Source: Dysgonamonadaceae bacterium (lineage in GTDB: Bacteria > Bacteroidota > Bacteroidia > Bacteroidales > Azobacteroidaceae). Taken from it: DNA of 6,253 nucleotides. Position numbers and translations under genes: made by a program. The stretch is taken from NCBI GenBank assembly GCA_031282925.1, contig JAITCT010000134.1, forward strand, positions 1 to 6,253, given 5' to 3'. Shown one piece after another: positions 1 through 5,795 of the stretch; position 1 is the stretch's first letter, and each line of letters begins with the position of its first letter. The notes beneath the pieces were generated by a model. It did not search any database and had not been told where the DNA came from. It saw nothing but the letters and a program-made list of their open reading frames with translations.

Positions 1-1895
1 AGGGTTTCGCCGGTGCTGGTATAATAGCGTTTGCCGTTTGCCTCGAAATCAATGTGCAGATAAGAATCCGGCAGGGAAGGCAGGCCGAATTTCCCGTAAA
101 CAATGCCTTTATGTGCAGGCACATCCGTAAATTTCAAATCTTTATCCTCTTTGTTTTCCCTGTAAATATAACTGTAACTGCCGCCGATGCTTATTTCGCG
201 GAGGGGATTCACGCCGAAAGATATTTCGTAACCGGAGGCATACGATTTCCCCGTATTCCGGTTTTGATAAAGCGGCGTTACGCCGTCCGACTGGAACTCG
301 CCGAGAATCGTTACCTGATAAATGGCGTTGTCGATGTTGTTGCGGAAAACGGAAATCTCATACTGTAATATTGATTTGATTTCGCCTTTGTATGTCAAAT
401 CGAATATCCAGCTGAACTCCGATTTCAGGTCGGGATTCGGCTTGACCGACCCGAAACGGCTCGAATACCGGTCTTTCTGCGAAGCGAAACGCGATTTGCG
501 CGAGGCGGACAGCGCTATTTCATGTCCTTCCGCCGGTTTTACAATCGCCGCCAGCTGGTAATTGAAAGCGCCGTCCGCGCCGGTCGGGAAATCATACAGC
601 TCATTCTTTTCGCCCGTTTCGTAATGCGTCCCGTATTCCTGCGCCTGTGCATTGCTGCGGTAACTGTAATTCGCTCCCGCCACGATTTCCATGTATTGAT
701 TGACGGAAAACACGTCTTCCAACCCGACCGACAGTGTGTTGTCCTTATATTCCTGCACCGGTTCGCCTGCCTTTTCGGTTTGCCCTGCGGCTTCATCGGC
801 GGGAATCGCGGCGTTATGCTCTTTGTGCGAATCGTATTTTTCGTATAAAGACAGTTTCAGCAGGTTACCGGCAAAAATCTGCGAAGCGAAATTGACCGAG
901 CCGCCCGTCGAATAGTCGTCATAAATGCTGGTGAAGGCATTGTTCCGGTTTTGCGTTGTGTACGTATTGTCGTCAAACTGGCTCATGATGTTGTAATAGT
1001 TATCGTAAAAAGCCGTTACGTCCATGGCTGTTTCCGCACCCAGATATGTTTTCGAGCGGTAGTACAGGCTTTTTTTGTCGTATTCGGGATAACTGCGGAA
1101 CTGATTGCCTTCAATGCCCGGAGGGATGCCCTTACCGGCGTTCTGGATAACGAAGTTTAACGAATACTCGTCCGTTCCGTTGGGGGTATATCCCGCTTTG
1201 GCGCTGAATTTAAAGTCGTTTGTTTCGGAGTTTTCGCGCCGTCCGCCGTCTTCGTTCGTCCCCGGCGTAAATTTTCCCGAAAGGGAACTGAAATTGCTTT
1301 TAAGAAACGAAACGCTGCCGAGCCAGTAGAACTTTTCCTTTTTCGACCCGGCGCTCACGGATGTATTGTAACCGTTGAACCCGTTGTCGCTTAGTTTAAC
1401 GCCCGAGAGCCCCCACACTTCCGAAGATTTCACGGGCTTGCACGAAACGAGGTTGATAGCGCCGCCCATCGTATTGGGACCGTAAAGCACGGAAGTGCGG
1501 GCTTTGGAAACGGCAATTTGCGACAAATCGTAAGTGGTGAAACGGTTGATATCCACATTTCCGTCGTAAGGCACGTAAATCGGGATACCGTCATAGAAGA
1601 CCGGTATTTGCAACAGGCTAAAACCGCGCAGGTAAATTTGCCCTTCGTTGCGGGCGCCCGCCTCGGTGATACTCAAGCCGGGCAAAAGATTAAGCGCTTC
1701 GGTCGCATTGTCGCGGTTGAACCGCCGCAACTGCGCGTCGCTGATTTTGCCCGTAACCGATTTCCCGTAGCGGCTGCCGCTGATTTCTATCTCGCCCAGC
1801 CGGTAAACGGTTGAAACCGAATCATTCCCCGCCTGACCGTAAACCAAGCCGGCCAGGTACATAAAACCATAGATACACATTAATCTTTTTCTCAT
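1..1895 (-). CDS. TonB-dependent outer-membrane receptor (C-terminus beyond window)
   Basis: Reading the minus strand from the ATG at 1895 gives an open frame of 631 codons that runs off the left edge without a stop. Residues 1-20 (MRKRLMCIYGFMYLAGLVYG) look like a signal peptide. A TonB-box-like stretch (LGEIEISG, about 33-40) follows, then a plug domain (about 45-150) with LRGF (89-92), YDGIPIY (101-107) and VLYGPNTMGGAINLVS (136-151). The rest has the alternating aromatic pattern of a beta-barrel. There is no N-terminal carboxypeptidase-like domain, so it resembles siderophore or vitamin receptors rather than SusC. It lies 237 bp downstream of the methylase on the same strand, across a large inverted repeat array. 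The family takes up chelated metals, cobalamin or other scarce ligands through TonB-ExbBD. Its position beside modABC suggests molybdate, tungstate or a metal complex, but that is inference. The family assignment is firm and the ligand is unknown. Confidence 0.93.
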   Translation of the reverse strand, partial: MRKRLMCIYGFMYLAGLVYGQAGNDSVSTVYRLGEIEISGSRYGKSVTGKISDAQLRRFNRDNATEALNLLPGLSITEAGARNEGQIYLRGFSLLQIPVFYDGIPIYVPYDGNVDINRFTTYDLSQIAVSKARTSVLYGPNTMGGAINLVSCKPVKSSEVWGLSGVKLSDNGFNGYNTSVSAGSKKEKFYWLGSVSFLKSNFSSLSGKFTPGTNEDGGRRENSETNDFKFSAKAGYTPNGTDEYSLNFVIQNAGKGIPPGIEGNQFRSYPEYDKKSLYYRSKTYLGAETAMDVTAFYDNYYNIMSQFDDNTYTTQNRNNAFTSIYDDYSTGGSVNFASQIFAGNLLKLSLYEKYDSHKEHNAAIPADEAAGQTEKAGEPVQEYKDNTLSVGLEDVFSVNQYMEIVAGANYSYRSNAQAQEYGTHYETGEKNELYDFPTGADGAFNYQLAAIVKPAEGHEIALSASRKSRFASQKDRYSSRFGSVKPNPDLKSEFSWIFDLTYKGEIKSILQYEISVFRNNIDNAIYQVTILGEFQSDGVTPLYQNRNTGKSYASGYEISFGVNPLREISIGGSYSYIYRENKEDKDLKFTDVPAHKGIVYGKFGLPSLPDSYLHIDFEANGKRYYTSTGET

Positions 1896-1924
1896 GTCGT
1901 TTATAAATTAGTTGTTATAAATAG

Positions 1925-2036
1925 TTAACGAGTTGACAAGTAAACGAGTTAACGAGTAAACAAGTTGACAAGTAAACGAGTTAACGAGTAAACAAGTTGA
2001 CAAGTAAACAAGTTGACGAGTTGACGAGTAAACGAA
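1925..2036. repeat. Tandem array of 14 octamers, TWRACRAG (left arm of inverted array)
   Basis: Fourteen 8-bp units follow each other without spacers from 1925. Thirteen fit TWRACRAG (variants ttaacgag, ttgacaag, taaacgag, taaacaag, ttgacgag) and the last is taaacgaa. A higher-order 32-bp block of four units is repeated perfectly at 1941-1972 and 1973-2004. The array is not coding and lies 29 bp upstream of the receptor start codon. It faces the complementary array at 2065-2136. Confidence 0.9.
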
Positions 2037-2064
2037 AAAGTTTTGCTTGCGAGTTTATAGTTAA

Positions 2065-2136
2065 CTTGTTAATTCGTAAACTCGTTTACTTGTTAACTCG
2101 TTTACTCGTCTACTTGTTAACTCGTCTACTCGTTAA
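2065..2136. repeat. Tandem array of 9 octamers in opposite orientation, CTYGTYWA (right arm)
   Basis: Nine contiguous 8-bp units run from 2065 to 2136. Eight fit CTYGTYWA, the reverse complement of the left-arm unit; the second (ttcgtaaa) is degenerate. Separated from the left arm by 28 bp (2037-2064), the two arms could form a very long imperfect hairpin in DNA or in minus-strand RNA. The last unit contains the methylase stop codon (2133-2135), so the array overlaps the gene end. It could act as a terminator or as a structured leader for the receptor mRNA. Neither role is shown. Confidence 0.9.
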
Positions 2137-2867
2137 CTTATGAAAACATCCAAATGCTTCCCCGCAAAAAAGACAAACGGCGACAACATTTCCCGCTCGT
2201 TAATCACTTGCAGCGTTGTGTCGATGGTTGCCAAAGCAACAGCTTCTTCTTTGAGCGATACCATAGCGGCTATTACGACCGGCATGTTGCCGTCCACCCC
2301 TTCTTCTTTCCATACCTTGAAAATCGCTTCCAGATTATCGTATGCCATATACAGCGCAACCGTATCGCCATGCCGAAAAAGCCGGGCAACGTCGCGTATA
2401 TGGGCAAAATTGTCGTTGATTTCAAAAGCGATAAGATTTACCAGCGCATCGCTTTTGTGCAGTTCCGTCACAGGGATGGCAAAAAGATTAGCCGCCGCGC
2501 AGGAAGCGGTAACGCCGGGAACAATCTCAAACGGTATGCCCCAGTCGCGCAAACGCCGCGCATCAACGTCGCCGCCGTTGAACATCAGCGCATCGCCGGC
2601 TTTGAGGCGCACCACCGTCTTTCCTGCCTCATAATACCGCCGGGCATATTCGAGCAAATCTTCTTTCTTTTCGCCTTCGCCGGGATGCCTGTTCACAAAC
2701 TTCACCTCGGCCGAAGGCTTGGCAAGCTCCAGCACGTGCTGCGCCGGCAAACAGTCGTACAGTATAACGTCCGCCGTTTCAATCAGCCGGCGGGCTTTCA
2801 CCGTAAGCAAGTCGGGGTCGCCGGGCCCCGTGCCTGTAATGTAAACTTTTGCTTTCTCTAAAAACAT
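2133..2867 (-). CDS. SUMT-like SAM-dependent tetrapyrrole methylase
   Basis: This 244-residue protein belongs to the tetrapyrrole methylase family, close to uroporphyrinogen-III C-methyltransferase (CobA/SUMT), which methylates uroporphyrinogen III at C2 and C7 to make precorrin-2 for siroheme or cobalamin. Visible motifs are the SAM-binding GTGPGDPDLLTVKA (12-25), LYDCL with the conserved Asp (D38), VVRLKAGDA (85-93), PGVTASCAAA (117-126) and ALYMAYDNLEAI (171-182). The length fits a single-domain SUMT. It departs from the usual SUMT pattern: AGDA replaces GGDP, AIPVTE replaces GIPLTH, and the usual ENGT segment is replaced by AAMVSLKEEA (200-209). The start at 2867 gives the full N-terminus; its first ten codons are duplicated upstream at 3023-3052. 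The gene follows modC on the same strand. No other tetrapyrrole gene is visible, so the substrate is uncertain; a corrinoid methylase such as CobM is possible but fits less well. Confidence 0.85.
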   Translation of the reverse strand: MFLEKAKVYITGTGPGDPDLLTVKARRLIETADVILYDCLPAQHVLELAKPSAEVKFVNRHPGEGEKKEDLLEYARRYYEAGKTVVRLKAGDALMFNGGDVDARRLRDWGIPFEIVPGVTASCAAANLFAIPVTELHKSDALVNLIAFEINDNFAHIRDVARLFRHGDTVALYMAYDNLEAIFKVWKEEGVDGNMPVVIAAMVSLKEEAVALATIDTTLQVINEREMLSPFVFFAGKHLDVFIS

Positions 2868-2868
2868 A
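2838..2868. repeat. 31-bp direct repeat, copy 1 (start of the functional methylase gene)
   Basis: A perfect match to 3023-3053, differing at the first base on each side. It covers the methylase start codon and its first ten codons. The two copies bracket 154 bp (2869-3022) that contain the 35-bp inverted repeat. Confidence 0.9.
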
Positions 2869-2921
2869 ACATTGTCAAATTAATAAAAACCTTTTTCAAT
2901 GGATGCATTCCAACCTCACTG

Positions 2922-3013
2922 CGTCATTGCGAACCGCGAAGCGGTGAAGCAATCCAAAAATAATCACAGCCGTACACCTGGATTGCTTCACCGCTTCGCG
3001 GTTCGCAATGACG
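2922..3013. repeat. 35-bp perfect inverted repeat, REP/MITE-like
   Basis: Positions 2922-2956 and 2979-3013 are exact reverse complements around a 22-bp loop. The arm begins CGTCATTGCGAACCGCGAAG, which resembles the widespread CGTCATTGCGA-type palindromic repeats found in many bacterial genomes (recognised from memory). It lies in the gap between modC and the methylase, inside the segment bounded by the 31-bp direct repeats. It encodes no transposase, so a trans-mobilised small element is the likeliest origin. In RNA it would form a very stable stem, which may stop or weaken readthrough from modC. Confidence 0.9.
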
Positions 3014-3052
3014 ACACGATAAAATGTAAACTTTTGCTTTCTCTAAAAACAT
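2924..3052 (-). pseudogene. Ghost 5' end of the tetrapyrrole methylase gene read into a palindromic repeat
   Basis: The ATG at 3052 begins MFLEKAKVYI, identical to the first ten residues of the methylase. It then continues into the inverted repeat as a 42-codon frame ending in TGA at 2924-2926. The shared DNA is 31 bp (3023-3053 and 2838-2868) without mismatch. This frame is probably the ancestral start of the methylase gene, cut off when the segment at 2869-3022 was inserted or duplicated. It lies 38 bp after the modC stop codon, a normal operon spacing. Whether the short peptide is translated cannot be told from sequence. Confidence 0.6.
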
Positions 3053-3053
3053 A
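3023..3053. repeat. 31-bp direct repeat, copy 2 (ghost start)
   Basis: Identical to 2838-2868. It sits on the modC side of the inserted segment and encodes the start of the ghost frame. Confidence 0.9.
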
Positions 3054-3071
3054 GTATTTTCAGGAATTGAC

Positions 3072-3113
3072 AGTTATTTTTCATTCTCCATTATCCATTA
3101 TCAATTGTCAATT
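3072..3113. repeat. Degenerate 7-bp tandem array overlapping the modC stop
   Basis: Six contiguous heptamers on the plus strand: agttatt, tttcatt, ctccatt, atccatt, atcaatt, gtcaatt. On the coding strand this reads as AATTGAC, AATTGAT, AATGGAT, AATGGAG and so on. The modC stop codon (3091-3093) lies inside it, and the last seven or so residues of ModC are encoded by it. Confidence 0.75.
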
Positions 3114-3765
3114 GATTTTGCAGTGATCGGATTTTCTCCTTCCCGATGTATAAAATATGGGTTGCCATGCGCGCCACTTCCGCTTTATCATGGCTGACCA
3201 TCAACGTGGTAGCGGAAAAAAGCCGGTGGGCTTTGCTTATTTCATCCTGAAGCGCAGTTCTCAATTCTTCATCAATTGCCGAAAGAGGTTCGTCCAGCAA
3301 CAGGATTTGCGGTTTTGAGGCCAGGGCGCGGGCTAAAGCAACCCGCTGCTTTTGTCCGCCCGACAGTTTATACGTTTTCTGCTTCCTTAACATATCCAAA
3401 CCGAAAGTGGCCGTCAACCGTTCAATCAGCGCAGGGTCTTTATCGTAAGACTGGGCAAAGGCTATGTTTTGCTGCACCGTCATATTGGGAAATAAAGCAT
3501 AATCCTGAAACATAAATCCGATATGCCTTTTTTGGGGAGGCAAGTTTATTTTTTTTGATAAATCATATACCACATTATCCCCGACCACAATCTTTCCGCT
3601 GTCGGGCTTCATCAATCCGGCAATCATCCGCAACAGGCTTGTTTTTCCGCATCCCGAATTGCCGCAGACACAGGTGAAGGAATGTTTGGGAATATCTACG
3701 GCAATATCCAGTTTCCGCTCTCCGTCCGACGTCAACATTTTCCTTTCAACATTAATGTGAATCAT
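3091..3765 (-). CDS. modC: Molybdate ABC transporter ATP-binding protein, short form without TOBE domain
   Basis: This 224-residue cytoplasmic ATPase should energise molybdate or tungstate import through ModB. All ABC motifs are intact: Walker A GNSGCGKT (35-42), Q-loop FQDYALFP (86-93, Q87), signature LSGGQKQR (134-141), Walker B ILLLDEP (154-160), D-loop SAID (162-165) and H-loop SHD (191-193, H192). Typical ModC proteins are near 350 residues with a C-terminal molybdate-binding TOBE/MOP domain; that domain is absent here and the protein ends shortly after the nucleotide-binding fold. The last residues (NQLTIDNG) come from the heptamer array at 3072-3113, so the natural end may have been altered. 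Its ATG overlaps the modB stop by 4 bp (ATGA), pointing to translational coupling. On sequence alone other small-anion importers are possible, but modA and modB beside it settle the assignment. Confidence 0.93.
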   Translation of the reverse strand: MIHINVERKMLTSDGERKLDIAVDIPKHSFTCVCGNSGCGKTSLLRMIAGLMKPDSGKIVVGDNVVYDLSKKINLPPQKRHIGFMFQDYALFPNMTVQQNIAFAQSYDKDPALIERLTATFGLDMLRKQKTYKLSGGQKQRVALARALASKPQILLLDEPLSAIDEELRTALQDEISKAHRLFSATTLMVSHDKAEVARMATHILYIGKEKIRSLQNQLTIDNG

Positions 3766-4442
3766 GTCAATGAGTTTAATTTGAAGCTTTTATTGATACT
3801 GTAAATAACCGTCAGGAGGACAAAGGAAATTAAAAACAATATCAGTGAATATTTGTGCGCAACATCGTAATTCAGCGTCTGTACTTCATCGTAAATCGCA
3901 ATGGAAGCAATCCGGGTTTCGTTCGGGATATTGCCGCCGACCATCAATACGATACCGAATTCGCCGATACAGTGGGCAAAAGTAAACGCAATTCCCGTGA
4001 TGACCGAAGGTTTGATATTGGGCAGCAATACCCTGAAAAAAGTAACGGTTTCGGATTTTCCCAGAGTATAGGCCGCTTCGCGGTAACTGTCGGGCAAAGC
4101 CATCAGCCCGTTCTGCAAAGGCTGAATCATAAACGGCAGCCCCGCGATGATACTTGCTATCCAAATGCCCCGGAACGAGAATGCCAAACGCAGGTCAAAC
4201 GTATTTTCCAAAAATGCCCCGAAAGCGTTTTGCGGACTGAATGCCACCAGCAGATAATATCCGATAACCGTAGGAGGCAAAACCATCGGCATACATATCA
4301 GGGCTTCGAAAATTCCTTTGGCGCGAAAGCGTGTATAAGCCAGTGCGTAGGCAACCGGCAAGCCTATCAGTAAAAGGCTGGCAGTTGTTGCCGCAGCCAG
4401 TTTACCCGTAAGGAATAAAGTCCCGATGAAATCGTCGTCCAT
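3762..4442 (-). CDS. modB: Molybdate ABC transporter permease
   Basis: A 226-residue inner-membrane permease that should form the molybdate channel as a homodimer with ModC bound below. Hydrophobic segments lie near 14-36, 45-67, 92-115, 147-169 and 199-214. The ModB-typical stretch MPMVLPPTVIGYYLL (51-65) is present. The ATPase-docking EAA loop is clear as EAAYTLGKSETVTFFRVLLP (122-141), and FAHCIGEFGIVLMVGGN (155-171) also matches the family. The start codon directly follows the modA stop (TAA then ATG, no gap) and its stop overlaps modC. Length is normal for ModB. The protein alone resembles sulfate and thiosulfate permeases, but the neighbouring ModA and regulator support molybdate or tungstate. 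Confidence 0.95.
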   Translation of the reverse strand: MDDDFIGTLFLTGKLAAATTASLLLIGLPVAYALAYTRFRAKGIFEALICMPMVLPPTVIGYYLLVAFSPQNAFGAFLENTFDLRLAFSFRGIWIASIIAGLPFMIQPLQNGLMALPDSYREAAYTLGKSETVTFFRVLLPNIKPSVITGIAFTFAHCIGEFGIVLMVGGNIPNETRIASIAIYDEVQTLNYDVAHKYSLILFLISFVLLTVIYSINKSFKLNSLT

Positions 4443-5201
4443 TTATCTTTTCAATAACCCGTAACCGTATTTTTCCCACAGGGAGTCGCAGGAAGGACTG
4501 ATCACGTATTGCTTGAATTTCAATGCTTCGCCGTTCTTTTCCGAACCTTTTATCAATACACATGCTTGCTCCAGGGGCGGGCAAATGGTTTCCGGAAAAA
4601 CATAACAGCTCCCTTTTCCCTGCATATCCGGCGCTAATGCCAGCGATAAGGCGATAAAACCCCGGTCGGCGTTGCCCGAAAAGGCAAATTGAGCCGTTTG
4701 GCTGATATTGTCGCCCCAGACAATTTTACTGTTTATCCGGTCATACATTCCCCGGCTTTTAAGCAATTCCACTGCACTTTTCCCGTAGGGAGCTTTCTTC
4801 GGGTCGGCAACGGCAATCTTTTTCACCGCAGGTAAAAACAGGGCTTCCAATCCGTTGGAAACATCCAGCGACAAACTCCAAAGGGCGAGTTTTCCATAAA
4901 TATAGGTTTCAACCTTTCCGGCGGCAAAACCCGCAGCCGACACTTTTTCGGGGAAATCCGTATCGGCAGCCATGAAAAAGTCGAACGGGGCTCCATTCAG
5001 GATTTGCTGGGTCAACAGACCCGACGAGCCGAAAGTAATTTCAACTTTTACTGCCGGATTTCCGGCTTCATACTGTTTTTTGATTTCTTCAAGCGCATAG
5101 CGGAGATTAGCGGCGGCGGCTACTTTTACGGTTTGCCCCTGCATGTTGCCGACCAGCAGGGAAAATAATACTACAGAAATAAATACAAATCTTTTTTTCA
5201 T
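4443..5201 (-). CDS. modA: Periplasmic molybdate-binding protein
   Basis: A 252-residue solute-binding protein of the ModA family that captures molybdate or tungstate in the periplasm and delivers it to ModB. Residues 1-22 form a signal peptide (MKKR, hydrophobic core, cleavage probably near QGQ); there is no lipobox cysteine, so it should be soluble. Family motifs are VAAAANLRYALEEI (27-40), FGSSGLLTQQI (57-67), GAPFDFFMAAD (70-80), IAVADPKKAPYGKSA (129-143) and VWGDNISQTAQF (161-172). The oxyanion pocket probably uses N32, S59/S60 and the backbone near 132 and 166. N32 stands where the E. coli protein has Ser, and GFIAL (181-185) has Phe where a Tyr ligand is often found. The mature protein has four cysteines (199, 207, 214, 238). 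It begins 73 bp after the regulator gene, just downstream of the candidate operator, and is the first transporter gene of the operon. Confidence 0.95.
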   Translation of the reverse strand: MKKRFVFISVVLFSLLVGNMQGQTVKVAAAANLRYALEEIKKQYEAGNPAVKVEITFGSSGLLTQQILNGAPFDFFMAADTDFPEKVSAAGFAAGKVETYIYGKLALWSLSLDVSNGLEALFLPAVKKIAVADPKKAPYGKSAVELLKSRGMYDRINSKIVWGDNISQTAQFAFSGNADRGFIALSLALAPDMQGKGSCYVFPETICPPLEQACVLIKGSEKNGEALKFKQYVISPSCDSLWEKYGYGLLKR

Positions 5202-5226
5202 ACTAACTAAATTATTAATTCTAAAT

Positions 5227-5254
5227 ATCGTTATAAAATAAAACCGATAACGCT
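5227..5254 (-). promoter_or_regulatory. Candidate ModE operator (Mo-box) upstream of modA
   Basis: CGTTAT (5229-5234) and ATAACG (5247-5252) form a perfect 6-bp dyad with a 12-bp spacer. The E. coli ModE consensus recalled from the literature is ATCGNTATATA-N6-TATATAACGAT. In the same 28-bp frame the left half here (ATCGTTATAAA) matches 10 of 11 positions and the right half (CCGATAACGCT) 7 of 11. The site ends 26 bp before the modA start codon, where promoter overlap and repression are expected. A TTTG followed by an AT-rich stretch (TATTTTAT on the minus strand) might be a weak Bacteroidetes promoter under it. Confidence 0.72.
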
Positions 5255-5268
5255 TTTCAAAAAAATAA

Positions 5269-5282
5269 CCCGCACTACCGGG
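5269..5282 (-). terminator. Weak intrinsic terminator or attenuator at the end of the regulator gene
   Basis: On the minus strand, CCCG and CGGG flank a 6-nt loop that contains the TAG stop codon, followed by TTATTTTTTT. The stem has only four GC pairs, so termination is probably partial. If active it would separate the regulator transcript from modABC, which fits the presence of an operator just beyond it. Confidence 0.35.
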
Positions 5283-5634
5283 ATTTGGAAAAACAGATAT
5301 CCATATCTTCTTCCAATACGGATAAATAATCCTTATGCTTTTGTTCTACCAATAAAAACTTCCCCACAAGCGACAGCCCGTATTCCGTCAGTCCGGCACC
5401 TCCTCCGTTTGTTCCGCCCCTTTGCATCGTTACTATCGGCAACGGGGAAACAGCATTCATTTCCTTTATATATATCCAGGCCATCTGGTAAGACATTTTC
5501 ATTTCTTTCGAAGCAGCCAGGATAGAACCGCTCAGGCGTATCCGGCGCAACAATTCGATTCTTTTCCTGTCCAAAAATAACGTCCCGTTTTTCCTTATTT
5601 CAATATCTGCCGCGATCTTGAATGCTTTGTGCAT
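5275..5634 (-). CDS. ModE-type winged-helix transcriptional regulator without molybdate-binding domain
   Basis: A 119-residue DNA-binding protein of the ModE N-terminal (LysR-like winged helix) type. RIELLRRIRLSGSILAASKEM (25-45) and MSYQMAWIYIKEMN (47-60) form the helix-turn-helix, and TMQRGGTNGGGAGLTEYG (69-86) is the glycine-rich wing with the hallmark GGxxGGGAxLT pattern. Full ModE proteins carry a C-terminal pair of molbindin domains that bind molybdate; here the protein ends after a helix (about 88-110) that probably serves for dimerisation. It lies immediately upstream of modABC in the same direction, with a candidate Mo-box between. It probably represses or tunes modABC in response to molybdate, but how it would sense the anion is not evident. 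The start at 5634 precedes all domain residues. The symbol is left open because the sensor half is missing. Confidence 0.9.
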   Translation of the reverse strand: MHKAFKIAADIEIRKNGTLFLDRKRIELLRRIRLSGSILAASKEMKMSYQMAWIYIKEMNAVSPLPIVTMQRGGTNGGGAGLTEYGLSLVGKFLLVEQKHKDYLSVLEEDMDICFSKSR

Positions 5635-5795
5635 ACCGATTTTTTACCGTAATAAATCAAAAAACATGCCACTATGCATAACAATCTTATTCTCATGCGG
5701 ATATATCACACAGGCCGGAATATTTTCCCGGCAAAACTCTACATTCATGTAGTTATTTTTCATACATTATTACAATAAAGTAGGGAAGCCGCCCT
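5635..5795. other. Upstream region of the regulator gene, no gene seen
   Basis: No convincing coding frame is present. It contains a 14-bp dyad CTACATTCATGTAG (5739-5752), a GCCGG/CCGGC stem with a 9-nt loop (5714-5732) and the weak promoter candidate above. No second CGTTAT-N12-ATAACG operator was found here, so autoregulation through that site type is not supported. Confidence 0.5.
5682..5712 (-). promoter_or_regulatory. Possible promoter for the regulator gene
   Basis: On the minus strand, TGTG (5712-5709) lies 19 bp before TAAGATTG (5689-5682). This resembles the Bacteroidetes pattern TTTG-N19-21-TAnnTTTG with one mismatch in each element. It would give a leader of about 40 nt before the start at 5634. 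The match is weak, and similar matches occur by chance in AT-rich DNA. Confidence 0.25.

Noticed and set aside
54..1814. Several plus-strand frames of 69-108 residues and one minus-strand frame at 539-796
   Set aside because: They overlap the TonB receptor frame, which is continuous from 1895 to the window edge with strong family motifs.
1898..1930. Second Mo-box before the receptor gene
   Set aside because: CGTT and AACG ends are present with TTATAAAT repeated at 1901-1908 and 1915-1922, but the dyad spans 33 bp and the halves do not fit the CGTTAT-N12-ATAACG spacing.
1925..2136. CRISPR array
   Set aside because: Units are 8 bp with no spacers and occur in two opposing orientations.
2154..2861. 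Long plus-strand frame (235 residues) opposite the methylase
   Set aside because: It mirrors the methylase frame almost end to end, has no recognisable domain, and the minus-strand product has clear SAM-binding motifs.
3855..4373. Plus-strand frame (172 residues) opposite modB
   Set aside because: It is an antisense shadow: no membrane or enzyme motif, while the minus-strand ModB is complete.
5635..5795. Molybdenum cofactor riboswitch before the regulator gene
   Set aside because: Only short isolated stems are seen; no multi-stem architecture typical of that RNA could be recognised by eye.
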